Source of the DNA: Methylococcales bacterium
GTDB lineage: Bacteria > Pseudomonadota > Gammaproteobacteria > Methylococcales > Methylomonadaceae
Reading direction: 5' to 3'
NCBI GenBank assembly: GCA_026398895.1
Contig: JAPLRZ010000032.1
Location: 1 to 51,841 of the forward strand
DNA: 51,841 bases
Shown here: piece by piece, positions 1 through 9,883 of the stretch
How the letters are laid out: every line of letters starts with the position of its first letter
Numbering within the stretch: position 1 is the stretch's first letter
Notes under the pieces: generated by a model
What the model saw: only the letters and a program-made list of their open reading frames with translations
The model's database searches: none
Told to the model about the DNA's origin: nothing
Program-made: the position numbers and the translations under genes

Positions 1-2
1 TT

Positions 3-137
3 AAAGCCCAATATGAACGCCTAACCAGCAAAGGCAAAAGCAAGATGTCCGCACTCGGTGCCGCTATGCGTAAACTGGTTCAGATTTGCTTTGGTGTTCT
101 AAAACACCAGCAACCCTATCAACCGCAAACGGGATGA
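3..137 (+). pseudogene. IS110-family transposase, C-terminal end only (cut by window edge)
   Basis: Reading from base 3, 44 codons run in frame to a TGA at 135-137. The peptide contains YERLTSKGKSK followed by MRKLVQICFGVLKHQQPY, the pattern of the C-terminal Transposase_20 region of IS110/IS1111-type transposases. The gene starts outside the window, so it may be intact there; it is listed here only as a 3' fragment. Bases 138-180 after the stop probably hold the right end of the element, but IS110 elements lack classical inverted repeats and the boundary cannot be fixed. Family assignment is from remembered motif similarity, with no alignment made. Confidence 0.7.
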
Positions 138-198
138 TTTTCCGCTTGCGATTGATTTAGAGAGATGGTATCTACGCACTACTGATGGTTTTAAGCCA

Positions 199-492
199 AT
201 GTTTAAAAAATATTTACCAAATATCAAACTTGTCGGCTTGTATACAATGGCTCTGTATTCGATGAATGCTTATGCGTCCTTCAATTCCTTTGGGAGTTCC
301 CCCCTCTGCCGCGATTTTATTGATTGTTTTATACTTTTTAATGTCTTAGGTTTCATAGGCATACCAATTTTTGTAGCAATATCTCTAATATTTCATCTAT
401 TGTCAGGAGGCAATCAAGTGGGTCGGGCTGTATTAAATGGGATAATTGCGTTTGAGATTGTTGCAATAGTGGCATCAGTTATATTTGGGTAA
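199..492 (+). CDS. Small membrane protein with signal peptide, unknown function
   Basis: A 97-residue protein. Residues 1-26 look like a signal peptide with a cleavage site after AYA. Two hydrophobic segments follow, at about 43-68 and 78-97, separated by a short GGNQVGRA loop. Two cysteines (CRDFIDC) lie just after the predicted signal peptide. The arrangement of signal peptide plus two hydrophobic helices recalls VirB2/TrbC-type pilins, but no specific motif supports that name. It lies directly downstream of the IS110 right end, which suggests cargo or a flanking accessory gene. The ribosome-binding site is weak. I do not recognise the family. Confidence 0.45.
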   Translation: MFKKYLPNIKLVGLYTMALYSMNAYASFNSFGSSPLCRDFIDCFILFNVLGFIGIPIFVAISLIFHLLSGGNQVGRAVLNGIIAFEIVAIVASVIFG

Positions 493-573
493 GCTTACAA
501 ACTACCAACGAAAACAATTAGTTAAATGTAAATGTCGGGGTTCGTGCCTCACCCCAACACAAACACAATACTA

Positions 574-1890
574 TTAACCCAACGTTTCCAAACGAATCCG
601 ATTCACTTTGCTGCTCACTGTCGGTAAGGCTTCGATTTTAGCAATCGCCGCATTCATGCGTTGTTCTTGGGTGATTTGCGTCAGCATGATAATGTGGACG
701 GAGGTTTCGCCTTTGGGTGGTTCTTTTTGGGTGATGGCTTCGATGCTGATATCGTGGTCGGCTAGGATGCGGGTCACATCGGCGAGTACGCCCGATTTAT
801 CTTCGGCGTGTAGGCGTAAGTAGTAAGCAGTTTTGAAACTGTCGGCAGATAATACGGGAATGTCGGCTATCGATTCGGCTTGAAAAGCTAAGTGGGGGAC
901 GCGGTTTTCTGGGTCGGTGGTTAAGGCTCTGACTACATCAATCACATCGGCTACCACGGATGAACCTGTCGGTTCTGCACCCGCACCTCTGCCATAATAT
1001 AAACTTGCACCGACAGCATCGCCTTGGACTAATACCGCATTCATCACACCATTGACATTAGCAATTAGGCGACGTTTTGGAATGAGTGTGGGGTGAACTC
1101 TTAACTCAATTCCTTCGGGAGTTTTTCTGGCGATGCCCAAGTGTTTAATGCGATAGCCTAATTGTTCTGCATATTCGACATCGGTGCGGGTGATTTTGGT
1201 GATGCCTTCGGTATACACTTTGTCGAATTGTAACGGAATACCAAACGCGATAGAGGCGAGAATAGTGAGTTTATGCCCTGCGTCTATGCCTTCAACATCA
1301 AAAGTAGGATCGGCTTCGGCATATCCTAAGGCTTGAGCTTCGGCTAACACATCGGCAAAATCACGTCCTTTGTCGCGCATTTCAGTCAAAATAAAATTGC
1401 CCGTGCCGTTGATAATCCCTGCTACCCATTGGATTTGATTGCCGCTTAAGCCTTCGCGTATCGCTTTGATAATCGGAATACCACCTGCAACTGCCGCTTC
1501 AAAGGCGACAATCACGCCTTTTTCGCTGGCTTTGGCGAAAATTTCGTTACCGTGTAGTGCGATGAGTGATTTATTAGCGGTGACAACGTGTTTGCCGTTT
1601 TCTATCGCCTGTAAAACGTAGTCTTTGACCACGCCCACGCCGCCGATAAGTTCTAGCACGATGTCGATGTCTGGATCGTTGATAATGTCCAAGGGATTGT
1701 CAGTTAAGTGGATGCCTTTTGTATCGCAAATACGCGGTTTATTTAAGTCTTTTGCCGAGGCGCGGGTGATAATAATTTCTCGCCCCGCACGACGCGCAAT
1801 CTCTGCGGCATTACGTTTTAATACATTGACTGTACCGCCACCGACAGTACCCAATCCTAATACACCTACTTTTACCGGTTTCAAAGTCAA
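574..1890 (-). CDS. hom: Homoserine dehydrogenase with ACT domain
   Basis: A 438-residue NAD(P)-dependent homoserine dehydrogenase. It reduces aspartate semialdehyde to homoserine, the branch point to threonine and methionine. The N-terminal Rossmann motif is GLGTVGGGTV (about 11-20). The catalytic domain carries GIINGTGNFILTEM (about 158-171) and ADPTFDVEGIDAGHKL. A C-terminal ACT domain begins near residue 350 (LRLHAEDKSGVLADVTRILADH), as in monofunctional enzymes subject to threonine feedback. Length is normal for the family. No aspartokinase or threonine synthase gene is adjacent; the gene stands alone between the small membrane protein and cysH. The start is an ATG with no competing upstream start. 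Confidence 0.96.
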   Translation of the reverse strand: MTLKPVKVGVLGLGTVGGGTVNVLKRNAAEIARRAGREIIITRASAKDLNKPRICDTKGIHLTDNPLDIINDPDIDIVLELIGGVGVVKDYVLQAIENGKHVVTANKSLIALHGNEIFAKASEKGVIVAFEAAVAGGIPIIKAIREGLSGNQIQWVAGIINGTGNFILTEMRDKGRDFADVLAEAQALGYAEADPTFDVEGIDAGHKLTILASIAFGIPLQFDKVYTEGITKITRTDVEYAEQLGYRIKHLGIARKTPEGIELRVHPTLIPKRRLIANVNGVMNAVLVQGDAVGASLYYGRGAGAEPTGSSVVADVIDVVRALTTDPENRVPHLAFQAESIADIPVLSADSFKTAYYLRLHAEDKSGVLADVTRILADHDISIEAITQKEPPKGETSVHIIMLTQITQEQRMNAAIAKIEALPTVSSKVNRIRLETLG

Positions 1891-1982
1891 CTCCAGTTTT
1901 TCTAAAAACCGCCATTATATTTCATAAGGCGTTCAGCACTTAATAAGATTTTGACAAAGCGTTTTGCTATTTATCTACTGTG

Positions 1983-2100
1983 TTATAGCTATAGCATAAT
2001 AAAAAGATGGCGTTCGTGGTGAGCTTGTCGAACCACATTCACACTTCGACAGGCTCAGTGCGAACGGTTTTCCAATCAATTTAATCCTATAGCTCTATAA
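1983..2100. mobile_element. Family-2 palindromic MITE-like element, copy 1
   Basis: A roughly 118-bp element between hom and cysH. The ends are near-inverted repeats beginning TTATAG and closing with TATAA. The core is the imperfect palindrome GTTCGTGGTGAGCTTGTCGAA / CTTCGACAGGCTCAGTGCGAAC around 2012-2067. The same structure occurs at 21223, 28792 and 31758. It has no coding capacity. The core could form a stem-loop in the intergenic transcript. Confidence 0.8.
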
Positions 2101-2111
2101 GAGACAGATTG

Positions 2112-2834
2112 TTAATTTTTGGCTTTCAAATTCCCCGCGTGTAATCCACATTCTTTTTTGGTACTGTCTTCCCACCACCAACGTCCTGCGCGTTCATGTT
2201 GATTGGGTAATACGGGACGGGTGCAGGGTTCACAACCGATGCTGATATAACCGTGTTGATGGAGGTCGTTATAGGGGACTTGATAGGCTTCTATGTAATC
2301 CCAGACTTGTGAAGATTTCCAGTTGAGCAACGGATTAAACTTAATCAGGGAATGGGTATCGGTAGAAAAAGCGGTATCGATTTGAACTTCGGGGATGTCA
2401 GATCGCGTGTCCACACTTTGATCTTTACGTTGCCCTGTAATCCACGCATCAACCTGCGCCAGCTTGCGTTTTAAGGGTTCAACTTTACGAATGCCACAGC
2501 ATTCACTATGTCCGTCTTCATAAAAACTGAATAAGCCTTTTTGTTTGACGAAGCTATCGAGTACATCGCGGTCTGGCGTTAATAGCTCAATATCGATGCC
2601 GTAATGTTTGCGGACTTTTTCAATAGTGCGGTAGGTTTCAGGATGTAAGCGTCCTGTATCCAGTGAAAATATTTGTATGTCTGGTCGAATAGCTAACGCC
2701 AAATCAATAAGCACTACATCTTCGGCACCGCTAAACGAAATGGCAATATTATCAAACAGCTCTAAGGCTTTTTTCAGAATAGTGCGTGGATTTTTACCCG
2801 CTAACTCAGTTTGTAAGGCTAGAATGTCAGTCAT
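2112..2834 (-). CDS. cysH: Assimilatory adenylylsulfate (APS) reductase, CysH family
   Basis: A 240-residue APS/PAPS reductase that converts activated sulfate to sulfite. The PP-loop-like motif is [13 protein letters not shown] (about 34-46). Paired cysteines in ECCGIRK and GCEPCTRP are the [4Fe-4S] ligands typical of APS-specific reductases; the PAPS-specific enzymes lack them. The catalytic cysteine lies in KKECGLH near the C-terminus. The gene follows gshA with only 2 bp between them on the same strand, so sulfate reduction and glutathione synthesis are probably co-transcribed; glutathione or thioredoxin can be the reductant. The preference for APS is inferred from the cysteine pairs. Confidence 0.94.
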   Translation of the reverse strand: MTDILALQTELAGKNPRTILKKALELFDNIAISFSGAEDVVLIDLALAIRPDIQIFSLDTGRLHPETYRTIEKVRKHYGIDIELLTPDRDVLDSFVKQKGLFSFYEDGHSECCGIRKVEPLKRKLAQVDAWITGQRKDQSVDTRSDIPEVQIDTAFSTDTHSLIKFNPLLNWKSSQVWDYIEAYQVPYNDLHQHGYISIGCEPCTRPVLPNQHERAGRWWWEDSTKKECGLHAGNLKAKN

Positions 2835-2836
2835 AA

Positions 2837-4417
2837 TTAATAACAGGATTGGCTAAAATATTTTTCTAAAAATTCATCGAAAGGCAGTTGAGTTTGGCTT
2901 TCAATGTCGCGTTGTTTTGCATGAGATTGGGCTGCCATCTCAGTAAATTGTACGCTGGTTTGTTCGTCCAGCTCTTGGTGACGAAAATAGTGCGCGTGTT
3001 TATCGGAAATGCTTAGTGCGAACTTGGCAAGCGGTTGTGAGTGTTCGCGCATACTGGCTAACATCCGCGCAGAAGCGGTCAACGCTGGGTTTTCTACCAC
3101 TCGCTGCTGCTCCGCTAACGCCGCGCTATACGGTTTATCAGCGTCATCGTTATCGAGAATGGCACACACAGGCTGCATGGCTTGCAAAATTTCTCGCGCC
3201 CAGTCTGGTAATGCAACGGTTTCGCCGTTTCTATTCAGGGTTAAATCGGGTTTTCTGCCTTCATTGGCGACCGCAAGTTGATTGGCGTTATTTATTTTGT
3301 GGTCATAATCTGACATCGCAGGACTATCGGCTAATAAACAGGTCAATAACAGAGCCTCAATAAAACGCAATTTGAATTCATCAACACCGACAGGATTGAA
3401 TATATCCAAATCTAAAGAACGCATTTCGATATAACGTACACCACGTTGTTTTAACGCACGCGTTGGTTTTTCACAGGACTTGGCAATTTGTTTGGGACGA
3501 ATAATGCTATAAAACTCGTTTTCAATTTGTAAAATATTGCTGCTGAGCTGACGGTATTCACCGTTTACCACTGTGCCGATTTGTTCATATTCAGCATAAG
3601 GCGTGGCAATCGCTTTGCATAAGCTGGACACATAACCATCCACTGAGTTGTAATCGATATTAAGATTCGCCTGATTTTTACTTTTATAGCCTATATCGCT
3701 CATGCGTAATGACGTGGCATAAGGATGATACAAAGTATCCTCATCAAACTCGTCAAACTGCGCCATTAACTCCTCACGACCTTTGAAAAAGTTTTTACAG
3801 ATCGCAGGAGACGCACCAAATAAATACAAAATTATCCAACCCACCCGCTGAAAATTACGCACCAAACCAAAATAACCGTCATTAGTGAATTGTTGCAAAT
3901 CCAGCGGGCTATTTTCGTGTTGATGTAACGCGACCCACAATGCCTCAGGCGCGGAATAATTAAAATGAATACCTGCAATCGCCTGCATGGTTCGACCATA
4001 ACGATGCCATAAACCATGACGATAAATATGCTTCATGCGTCCAACATTCGATGATCCGTATTCGGCAATACGAATACTGTCATCGCCGTCAATACCACAG
4101 GGCATACTGGTACCGAGCAGAAATTCATTATCCAAATGCGCGTAAACAAATTGATGAACTGTGCGTAAATAAGCCAGAGTCTCGGTAATATCGGCAAATG
4201 GCGGAGTAATCAACTCAATCAGAGCTTCCGAATAATCGGTGGTAATCGCAGAATGCGTTAAAGCAGACCCTAAGGCTTGCGGGTGTTGAGTTTGTGAAAT
4301 CAAACCGTTTTGAGCAATGCGTAAGCTTTCTTTTTCAAGACCTTTTAAGCCACCACACAAAGGTGGCGGGTTATTGGATGTCAGAAGTGAATTCAAGCGA
4401 TTGGTTGTAAAAGTCAT
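2837..4417 (-). CDS. gshA: Glutamate-cysteine ligase (gamma-glutamylcysteine synthetase)
   Basis: A 526-residue enzyme of the gammaproteobacterial GshA type. It joins glutamate and cysteine in the first step of glutathione synthesis, using ATP. Recognisable blocks are [12 protein letters not shown] (about 22-33), the [24 protein letters not shown] stretch (106-129), AGIHFNYS, and [16 protein letters not shown] (about 330-345). Length matches the E. coli-type enzyme (about 518 residues). It is the first gene of a two-gene unit with cysH. The region upstream of the start holds a family-1 repeat and a transposase relic, so the promoter probably lies within 4418-4515. Confidence 0.96.
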   Translation of the reverse strand: MTFTTNRLNSLLTSNNPPPLCGGLKGLEKESLRIAQNGLISQTQHPQALGSALTHSAITTDYSEALIELITPPFADITETLAYLRTVHQFVYAHLDNEFLLGTSMPCGIDGDDSIRIAEYGSSNVGRMKHIYRHGLWHRYGRTMQAIAGIHFNYSAPEALWVALHQHENSPLDLQQFTNDGYFGLVRNFQRVGWIILYLFGASPAICKNFFKGREELMAQFDEFDEDTLYHPYATSLRMSDIGYKSKNQANLNIDYNSVDGYVSSLCKAIATPYAEYEQIGTVVNGEYRQLSSNILQIENEFYSIIRPKQIAKSCEKPTRALKQRGVRYIEMRSLDLDIFNPVGVDEFKLRFIEALLLTCLLADSPAMSDYDHKINNANQLAVANEGRKPDLTLNRNGETVALPDWAREILQAMQPVCAILDNDDADKPYSAALAEQQRVVENPALTASARMLASMREHSQPLAKFALSISDKHAHYFRHQELDEQTSVQFTEMAAQSHAKQRDIESQTQLPFDEFLEKYFSQSCY

Positions 4418-4515
4418 AGCGTTTGTCGTCCTGATATAATCTGAGCATTATACTGTACAAATACTAATCAGCACACGCACACCGTGTGCCATTGCGGGAC
4501 AGCTGTAGAAGCCCT

Positions 4516-4598
4516 GTAGGAAATCTGTTATAGCGATATTAATGACTGCCAGTCCTTTAAAGGACTGGCAGTCATGCTCAACAGATTTAATCTACTAC
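4516..4598. mobile_element. Family-1 palindromic MITE-like element, copy A
   Basis: The centre, 4542-4575, is a perfect 34-bp palindrome with core CAGTCCTTTAAAGGACTG. The flanks are a left arm ending in AAATCTGTTATAGCGATATT and a right arm with AACAGATTTAATCTACTAC. They form imperfect terminal inverted repeats matching the family consensus GGTAGTGGGTTAAATCTGTT. It lies in the non-coding gap upstream of gshA. Confidence 0.85.
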
Positions 4599-4611
4599 TC
4601 ACATCCTGCAT

Positions 4612-4860
4612 AACTACAACGCAAGTTTTAACGCAGTCAGGTCTTTATCACGCAGATGATTAACGAAAAAACAGCCGTAAAGCTATCAGGCGTTGTAGAG
4701 TTCGATGTTGTTATCTGGTTGCGAGGCATAAAGGACAGCCTGAGAAAGTTAAGCTCGCCAATGAGAAGCCACCTGTTTTTGGCATGATACAATGGTCATG
4801 CGAAGTAGTGATGAGAATACTGGAAAACGTCAAACAAACCACAGTTAAGCACTTGATTTT
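4612..4860 (+). pseudogene. Decayed IS1595-type transposase fragment
   Basis: Two reading frames here translate to linked parts of an IS1595-family transposase. One (4620-4706) gives INEKTAVKLSGVVEFD, like the region before the catalytic aspartate, with an in-frame stop at 4629-4631. After a frameshift, 4727-4860 gives HKGQPEKVKLANEKPPVFGM and then ENVKQTTVKHLI, matching the 'K-PVFG' and 'ENV' blocks of the family. There is no start codon, and both ends are missing. This accounts for most of the 458-bp gap between gshA and trpC. The family call rests on recognised motifs only. Confidence 0.6.
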
Positions 4861-4875
4861 ATATATAATTTTTAT

Positions 4876-5676
4876 TTATAAAGCAAATAACTCCCGCATT
4901 TTTTTCCCTGACTGTTCCACGCGCATAAATGCTTCACCGACTAAAAATCCGTAGATGTTATTTTCTAACATTAACTGTACATCGTTGGTAGTGTGAATGC
5001 CGCTTTCGGTGATGATTAAGCGGTCGTCTGGAATGCTGTTTTTCAGCGTTAAGGTGGTTTGTAAATCGGTGGCGAAAGTACGCAGGTTGCGGTTGTTGAT
5101 ACCGATAAGCTTGGTATCCAGTGTTAATGCGCGTTGTAATTCATCGGCATCATGCACTTCGACTAATACATCCATACCCAGTTTCGCGGCTAGGTCGGCC
5201 AATTCGTGCATGACTTTGTCTTCCAATGCGGCGACGATTAATAAAATACAATCCGCACCTAATGCACGCGCTTCATGGATTTGATAGGCATCAATCATAA
5301 AATCTTTGCGTAATACGGGCAGTGGTACGCGCTTTCTGACGGCATCCAAGTAGGCTTCTGAGCCTTGGAAAAACTCTTTATCGGTTAATACAGATAAACA
5401 GGTTGCGCCGTTCATGGCGTAATCTTGAGCGATGGTGACGGGGTGGAAATTTTCTCTAATCACGCCTTGGCTAGGTGAAGCTTTTTTAATTTCCGCGATA
5501 ATGGCGGGTTTTTTTGCCGCTATTTTACTGTGTAAAGCATTAGCAAAACCGCGTGGACGCTCTACGCCACTGGCAATTTCTTCCAGTATTTCTATCGGCA
5601 TATTCACTTTGCGCATAGCGACCTCTTCGGCTTTTTTGGCGAGGATGGTTTTTAAAATATCGGGAGTAGTAGTCAT
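4876..5676 (-). CDS. trpC: Indole-3-glycerol-phosphate synthase
   Basis: A 266-residue (beta/alpha)8-barrel enzyme of tryptophan synthesis that cyclises CdRP to indole-3-glycerol phosphate. It shows the diagnostic motif [12 protein letters not shown] (about 60-71) with the active-site lysine. Further motifs are [21 protein letters not shown] (about 120-140), [10 protein letters not shown] and ITESGIHT (about 221-228). It is monofunctional, without a TrpF domain. It follows trpD by 12 bp on the same strand and is the last gene of the trpDC pair; no trpG or trpF is nearby. The start is ATG with no competing site. Confidence 0.97.
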   Translation of the reverse strand: MTTTPDILKTILAKKAEEVAMRKVNMPIEILEEIASGVERPRGFANALHSKIAAKKPAIIAEIKKASPSQGVIRENFHPVTIAQDYAMNGATCLSVLTDKEFFQGSEAYLDAVRKRVPLPVLRKDFMIDAYQIHEARALGADCILLIVAALEDKVMHELADLAAKLGMDVLVEVHDADELQRALTLDTKLIGINNRNLRTFATDLQTTLTLKNSIPDDRLIITESGIHTTNDVQLMLENNIYGFLVGEAFMRVEQSGKKMRELFAL

Positions 5677-5688
5677 AATTTTCTGTTT

Positions 5689-6705
5689 TTATAAAGAGTT
5701 TGAATAAGCGATTAACGCCGAGAATTTAGCTTTTGCCGCACCACTGGCAATCACTTGTCCTGCGATTTCAATACCTGCGGTGAGTGATTCAGTGATATTT
5801 GCCGCATAAATCGCCGCACCTGCATTGAGTTGTACAATATCCCGCGCCGCGCCTGCTTCATTATTAAGCACAGAGTGAATCATCACCAAGCTATCGGTGG
5901 CATTTTCAACGGCTAATTCAGCTAAACTGGCACGGTTAAAGCCAAATTGTTCAGGCTTGATAGTGTATGTTGTAACAATGCCATTTTTTAATTCGGCAAC
6001 GTAAGTGGGCGCGGCAATGCTGATTTCATCTAAGCCATCTTCGGCATTGACTACTAACACATGATGACTGCCCAATTTTTTTAGTGCCTGTGCCAATGGC
6101 TCAATCCAATGCTCTGCAAATACCCCGATGAGTTGATTGGGTGCGCTGGCAGGATTGACTAATGGACCTAACAAATTAAACAGAGTTCTAACACCCAGCT
6201 CTTTACGCACAGTGCTGGTGTGTTTCATTGCGCCGTGATAATTCGGTGCGAATAAAAATCCAACACCCAGCGTAGCCACACAGTCCTCAACTTGTACAGG
6301 GGTTAAATTTAGATTAATCCCCGCCGCTTCTAATAAATCGGCACTACCGCAACGACTGGATACCGAACGATTGCCGTGTTTAGCCACTTGTCCACCCGCC
6401 GCCGCCACCACAAATGCGCAGCAAGTGGAAATATTAAAGGTATTCGCACCATCACCACCCGTACCGCAAGTGTCAATAATATGCGCACCTGACACCGTCA
6501 CTTTAGTGGCTAACTCGCGCATTATTTCAGCGGCGGCGGCAATTTCATCAACCGTTTCACCTTTGCAACGCAAGGCAATCAGAAAACCCGCCAGTTGAGC
6601 ATCGGTGACACCACCCGTCATAATCAGGCGCATCACTGCCCGCATTTGTTCAATGCTGAGGTTTTGTTGGTTTAATAAGATTTGTAGGGCTAGGTGTATT
6701 TGCAT
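5689..6705 (-). CDS. trpD: Anthranilate phosphoribosyltransferase
   Basis: About 338 residues; transfers phosphoribosyl from PRPP to anthranilate. The PRPP-binding motif [17 protein letters not shown] and the substrate motif [21 protein letters not shown] are intact. The later block [13 protein letters not shown] is also present. I place the start at the ATG at 6705 (MQIHLALQ), which gives the usual family length. A longer reading from an upstream TTG at 6741 adds 12 residues without family character. No clear Shine-Dalgarno is visible for either start. The gene leads the trpD-trpC unit; trpE and trpG, often linked, are absent here. Confidence 0.95.
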   Translation of the reverse strand: MQIHLALQILLNQQNLSIEQMRAVMRLIMTGGVTDAQLAGFLIALRCKGETVDEIAAAAEIMRELATKVTVSGAHIIDTCGTGGDGANTFNISTCCAFVVAAAGGQVAKHGNRSVSSRCGSADLLEAAGINLNLTPVQVEDCVATLGVGFLFAPNYHGAMKHTSTVRKELGVRTLFNLLGPLVNPASAPNQLIGVFAEHWIEPLAQALKKLGSHHVLVVNAEDGLDEISIAAPTYVAELKNGIVTTYTIKPEQFGFNRASLAELAVENATDSLVMIHSVLNNEAGAARDIVQLNAGAAIYAANITESLTAGIEIAGQVIASGAAKAKFSALIAYSNSL

Positions 6706-6788
6706 AGTGAAATTAGGAAAAGCTGATGAAGCGTTTTTCAAGTTTATTGTAGTCTTTTACTTTTACCGCAAAATAATATTTAAACCGA

Positions 6789-6872
6789 GGTAGTGGATTA
6801 AATCTGTGAGCATGACTGCCAGTCCTTTAAAGGACTGGCAGTCATTAATATCACGATAAGATGTTATTGTGA
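6789..6872. mobile_element. Family-1 palindromic MITE-like element, copy B
   Basis: The perfect 34-bp palindrome is at 6812-6845, inside the gap between dnaN and trpD. The left end GGTAGTGGATTAAATCTGT (from 6789) matches the family terminus. The right arm (TTAATATCACGATAAGATGTTATTG) is decayed. Orientation is opposite to copy A, judged by which side carries the TTAATATCGCTATAAC arm. Confidence 0.82.
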
Positions 6873-6928
6873 ATTCAAGCAAACAAGGTAAACAAGTACG
6901 AATGAATTCGCGTCAACCTTAGGGTAAA

Positions 6929-8029
6929 TTATAAGCGCATAGGCATGACTATGAATTTATAAGCACAGCCGTCTGGTTCATCGATAAAACAACTGCTGGC
7001 GTTGCTAGCGATGGTAAGCACAGCGAATTCTGAATCCAAATTGGAAACGGCATCAAGTAGGTATTGGGCATTGAAGGCGATGGATAAGGGATCGCCTGTG
7101 TACTCGATGGCTAATTCTTCTTCAGCTTCGTCATGTTCGGGATTGTGAGTGCTAATGCGTAGGCTTTCACTGGTAATATCGAAGGTTACGCCTTTGAATT
7201 TTTCATTGGATAAAATCGCTACTCGTGTCAGTGCATTTTTAAAGACTTGTTTATCAATGTTAATTTTATTGAAAAAATCTTGTTGAAATACTTTGCCAAA
7301 ATCTGGGTATTTTGAATCGACTAGCTTGGCTGAGAAAATCAGATTTTTGATAAAAATGCGAATGTTGTTGCTGGAAAATTCAACTTTTAATTCGGCTTCT
7401 GGATCATCAAGTAAACGATTAAGTTCTAGCACACCTTTTCTTGGCAAAATAATTCGTGCTTCAAAACCAGCACCTTGTTCGAGCTGGTCTTCATAAATCG
7501 ATAAACGGTGTCCATCAGAAGCGACCAGCTCTAATTTGCTGTTAGAAATATGCAGCAATAAGCCGTTTAGATAATAACGCACATCTTGATTCGCCATACA
7601 AAACAGGGTTTTATCAAGAGCCTTTTTTAATTGCCCTGCATTGATGATGAACTGGTTGGTCGTGTCGCTTTCAGCAAATTCTGGATAATTGTCTGCGGGT
7701 AAACAACTCAAAGAAAAACGACTGCGATTAGAGGCGATTTTGACTTTATCATCGTGTTGTTCAAAACTGATTTCAGCTCCGCTAGGTAATAACCGACATA
7801 TATCTAAAAACTTTCTCGCAGGAACAGTGATTGATCCAGGTGTTGCTGAGTCGATATTGATTTTAGCAATAATCTGAATTTCTAAATCTGTGCCTGTCAA
7901 AATGAGTTCATCATTGGCAATGCTGATTAACACATTGGCAAGAATAGGCATGGTTTGACGTTTTTCGATAACACTAACAATTTGCTGTAAAGGTGTTAAA
8001 AGTTGTTCTCGATTAATTATAAATTTCAT
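6929..8029 (-). CDS. dnaN: DNA polymerase III beta subunit (sliding clamp)
   Basis: A 366-residue clamp, the standard bacterial length. It carries three clamp folds and ends in the typical VMPMRL C-terminus. Family blocks are QQIVSVIEKRQTMPILANVLI (residues 16-36), PARKFLDICRLLP, and DGHRLSIYE (about 173-181). It encircles DNA and tethers Pol III and other clamp-binding proteins. In most bacteria dnaN lies just downstream of dnaA. Here the upstream side carries a DnaA-box cluster and then a sigma-54 regulator, and dnaA is not in the window. No recF or gyrB is downstream either. Confidence 0.98.
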   Translation of the reverse strand: MKFIINREQLLTPLQQIVSVIEKRQTMPILANVLISIANDELILTGTDLEIQIIAKINIDSATPGSITVPARKFLDICRLLPSGAEISFEQHDDKVKIASNRSRFSLSCLPADNYPEFAESDTTNQFIINAGQLKKALDKTLFCMANQDVRYYLNGLLLHISNSKLELVASDGHRLSIYEDQLEQGAGFEARIILPRKGVLELNRLLDDPEAELKVEFSSNNIRIFIKNLIFSAKLVDSKYPDFGKVFQQDFFNKINIDKQVFKNALTRVAILSNEKFKGVTFDITSESLRISTHNPEHDEAEEELAIEYTGDPLSIAFNAQYLLDAVSNLDSEFAVLTIASNASSCFIDEPDGCAYKFIVMPMRL

Positions 8030-8039
8030 ATAAAGTATC

Positions 8040-8258
8040 TTTTTATCTATTATTATTAGTAAGCGGTTTTTTTGTGGATAACTTTTTATTTTTTATTAAA
8101 ATCAAAAAGTTATAGTGCTTTTATGCTGTGGATAACCCTGTGGATAACACGGTACAACTTGTGTATAACTGTTGATATTCAACTGGTAAAAAAACTATCC
8201 ACAAGTTATCCACACACTTATCCACTAAAAAAAGGCAGTTATACACAACTTATCCACA
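8040..8258. other. Candidate chromosomal replication origin (oriC): DnaA-box cluster next to dnaN
   Basis: Nine sites match or nearly match the DnaA box TTATCCACA / TTATACACA. Four are on the minus strand: 8073-8081, 8127-8135, 8139-8147, 8160-8168. Five are on the plus strand: 8195-8203 and 8218-8226 (one mismatch each), 8206-8214, 8239-8247, 8250-8258. The two groups point at each other across 8169-8194. A very A/T-rich stretch, 8082-8124, and a TTATTATTAG run at 8049-8061 could serve as the unwinding element. Gene direction changes here: all recognised genes from 574 to 8029 run left, and most from 9884 to 26448 run right. Known: oriC regions combine these features near dnaN. Inferred: that this one is active. 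Confidence 0.75.
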
Positions 8259-8342
8259 AATTAATTTTGGTGATGTGAATCCTTATTCTCACCACCAGAA
8301 TGACATATTGTTCAGTCATGTGGAAAATGTAACATAAAAATG

Positions 8343-9680
8343 TTACAGCCCATACAACTTACGCTTACGCCAAAAAGTTGCACGACTCATGGCTAGTAGT
8401 TGTGCAGCACAACCAACTTTGTTATTGCTTTGTGTCAGTGCTTGACGAATAGCACAAGCTTCCTGCTCGGCTGATTGTGGTAAGTTTAGGTTAATGGGGT
8501 TTACAACGTTGCGCGGTTCTCTAAATTCGGGTGGTAATTCAGAAAGTCGTAAGCTTGTGTCGCGCCCTACTGCAAACGCATATTCAACCACATTTTGTAA
8601 TTCTCGAATGTTTCCTAACCACGAATGGTCTAGTAATGTTCGCATGGCGTGAGGTTCGATTTTTTCAATTTTTCGAAAGTTGGCAGTATTATGCTGGTGA
8701 ATAAAATGCCAGATGAGTAAACCAATATCTTCACGGCGTTCTCGAAGTGGCGGTAAAAAAATTGGCACAACCCTAAGTCGATACATCAAATCCTCACGAA
8801 AACGTCCATTCTTGACCTCTTCGCGTAGTGAGCGATGGGTTGCTGCCACAATACGCACATCGACGTTTATTGAGCTTGAGCCGCCTACGGGAATATAGTT
8901 TCTTTCTTGAATAACACGCAGTAGTTTAGCTTGTAATTCTAACGGCAATTCAGCCACTTCATCCAAAAACAAGGTGCCTCCATGCGCTCGTTGAAATAAA
9001 CCGCTGTGATCTTTAATCGCGCCCGTAAATGCACCGCGTACATGACCAAATAATTCGCTTTCCAATAAGTTGCTGGAAAGAGCGGCACAATTGATGGCTA
9101 AAAAGGGCGCGTTTTTGCGTAAACTTAAATCGTGTATGGCTTTGGCAACTAATTCTTTACCCGTGCCGCTTTCGCCTCTGACTAATACGGTGACAGTGGT
9201 TTCGGCAGCATTTTCAATCAGCCGAAAAACATCCTGCATGGCGGGGGAGCGACTGAGTATGCCGTGAAAGTTTTGACTACCAACCGTTAGTTTTGCTAAC
9301 GGTTCACTGGTCGTGAGTTCACAAGGTAGTAGCAAGCCTAAACCCCCTGCAAAACTACCGTCTTGGTCTTGTAAAATCTGCACAGTTTTGTTGATACTGG
9401 TGTGATTGCCATTGCTGTGGGGTAATTGAATCGATTGTTTAGCAAGACTAGCAGGGGTGATGATGCACTCAGGCAAACAAGTAGTACCAATCGCCGTCTC
9501 GTGTTGTAAGCCAGTCAAGGTTTCCATGCCTACACTCCAGTACAGCACCCGTTGCTCTTTATCGACAATATAAATATTCGCCAATGTACAAAGATCAAGT
9601 ATTTTCGACAAAAAGTTGTGATGGTCGAATTGTGCTAACCACTGAGAAGAGTTGTTTAAAAAGGACGCGCTTTGTTTCAT
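8343..9680 (-). CDS. Sigma-54-dependent transcriptional activator (PAS-like, AAA+, Fis-type HTH)
   Basis: A 445-residue bacterial enhancer-binding protein. The N-terminal part (about 25-130) resembles a PAS sensor domain ([23 protein letters not shown]). The AAA+ domain has Walker A GESGTGKE (about 170), the sigma-54 contact loop GAFTGA ([15 protein letters not shown]), Walker [10 protein letters not shown] and [15 protein letters not shown]. The C-terminus is a Fis-type helix-turn-helix ([21 protein letters not shown]). There is no phospho-receiver domain, so the signal probably enters through the PAS-like domain. It is divergent from the peroxiredoxin gene, with 203 bp between them, so control of that gene is plausible but not shown. 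A small inverted repeat (8329-8346) overlaps the stop. Confidence 0.92.
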   Translation of the reverse strand: MKQSASFLNNSSQWLAQFDHHNFLSKILDLCTLANIYIVDKEQRVLYWSVGMETLTGLQHETAIGTTCLPECIITPASLAKQSIQLPHSNGNHTSINKTVQILQDQDGSFAGGLGLLLPCELTTSEPLAKLTVGSQNFHGILSRSPAMQDVFRLIENAAETTVTVLVRGESGTGKELVAKAIHDLSLRKNAPFLAINCAALSSNLLESELFGHVRGAFTGAIKDHSGLFQRAHGGTLFLDEVAELPLELQAKLLRVIQERNYIPVGGSSSINVDVRIVAATHRSLREEVKNGRFREDLMYRLRVVPIFLPPLRERREDIGLLIWHFIHQHNTANFRKIEKIEPHAMRTLLDHSWLGNIRELQNVVEYAFAVGRDTSLRLSELPPEFREPRNVVNPINLNLPQSAEQEACAIRQALTQSNNKVGCAAQLLAMSRATFWRKRKLYGL

Positions 9681-9883
9681 GAGTTTACTAAATTCCGATG
9701 ACTATTTTTGTCACGAATATAGCATTGATTATTTAATAAAATTAGTTATAGTCATTCAATTTGTACACAATGGTTATTAACTATTTCCTACTGTTCTGGT
9801 GTAGAATGAGCATCTTCCACTGTCATAGTGGCTAATGATAGGTATGTTGAGCATTTGTTTTTTAAATTTTTTGGAGATAATCA

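Noticed and set aside
2012..2067. Family-2 cores considered as CRISPR repeats
   Set aside because: Copies are many kilobases apart with no spacers and no cas genes; they are dispersed palindromic elements.
3832..4017. Open frame inside gshA
   Set aside because: It runs in another frame of a well-supported enzyme gene and is a shadow.
4542..4575. Perfect palindrome considered as an intrinsic terminator or operator
   Set aside because: It recurs with the same flanks at several unrelated sites, has no T-run, and is better explained as a dispersed repeat.
9780..9840. Possible sigma-54 -24/-12 element before the peroxiredoxin gene
   Set aside because: A GG and a GC are 10 bp apart near 9796-9809, but the surrounding bases fit TGGCAC-N5-TTGC poorly.
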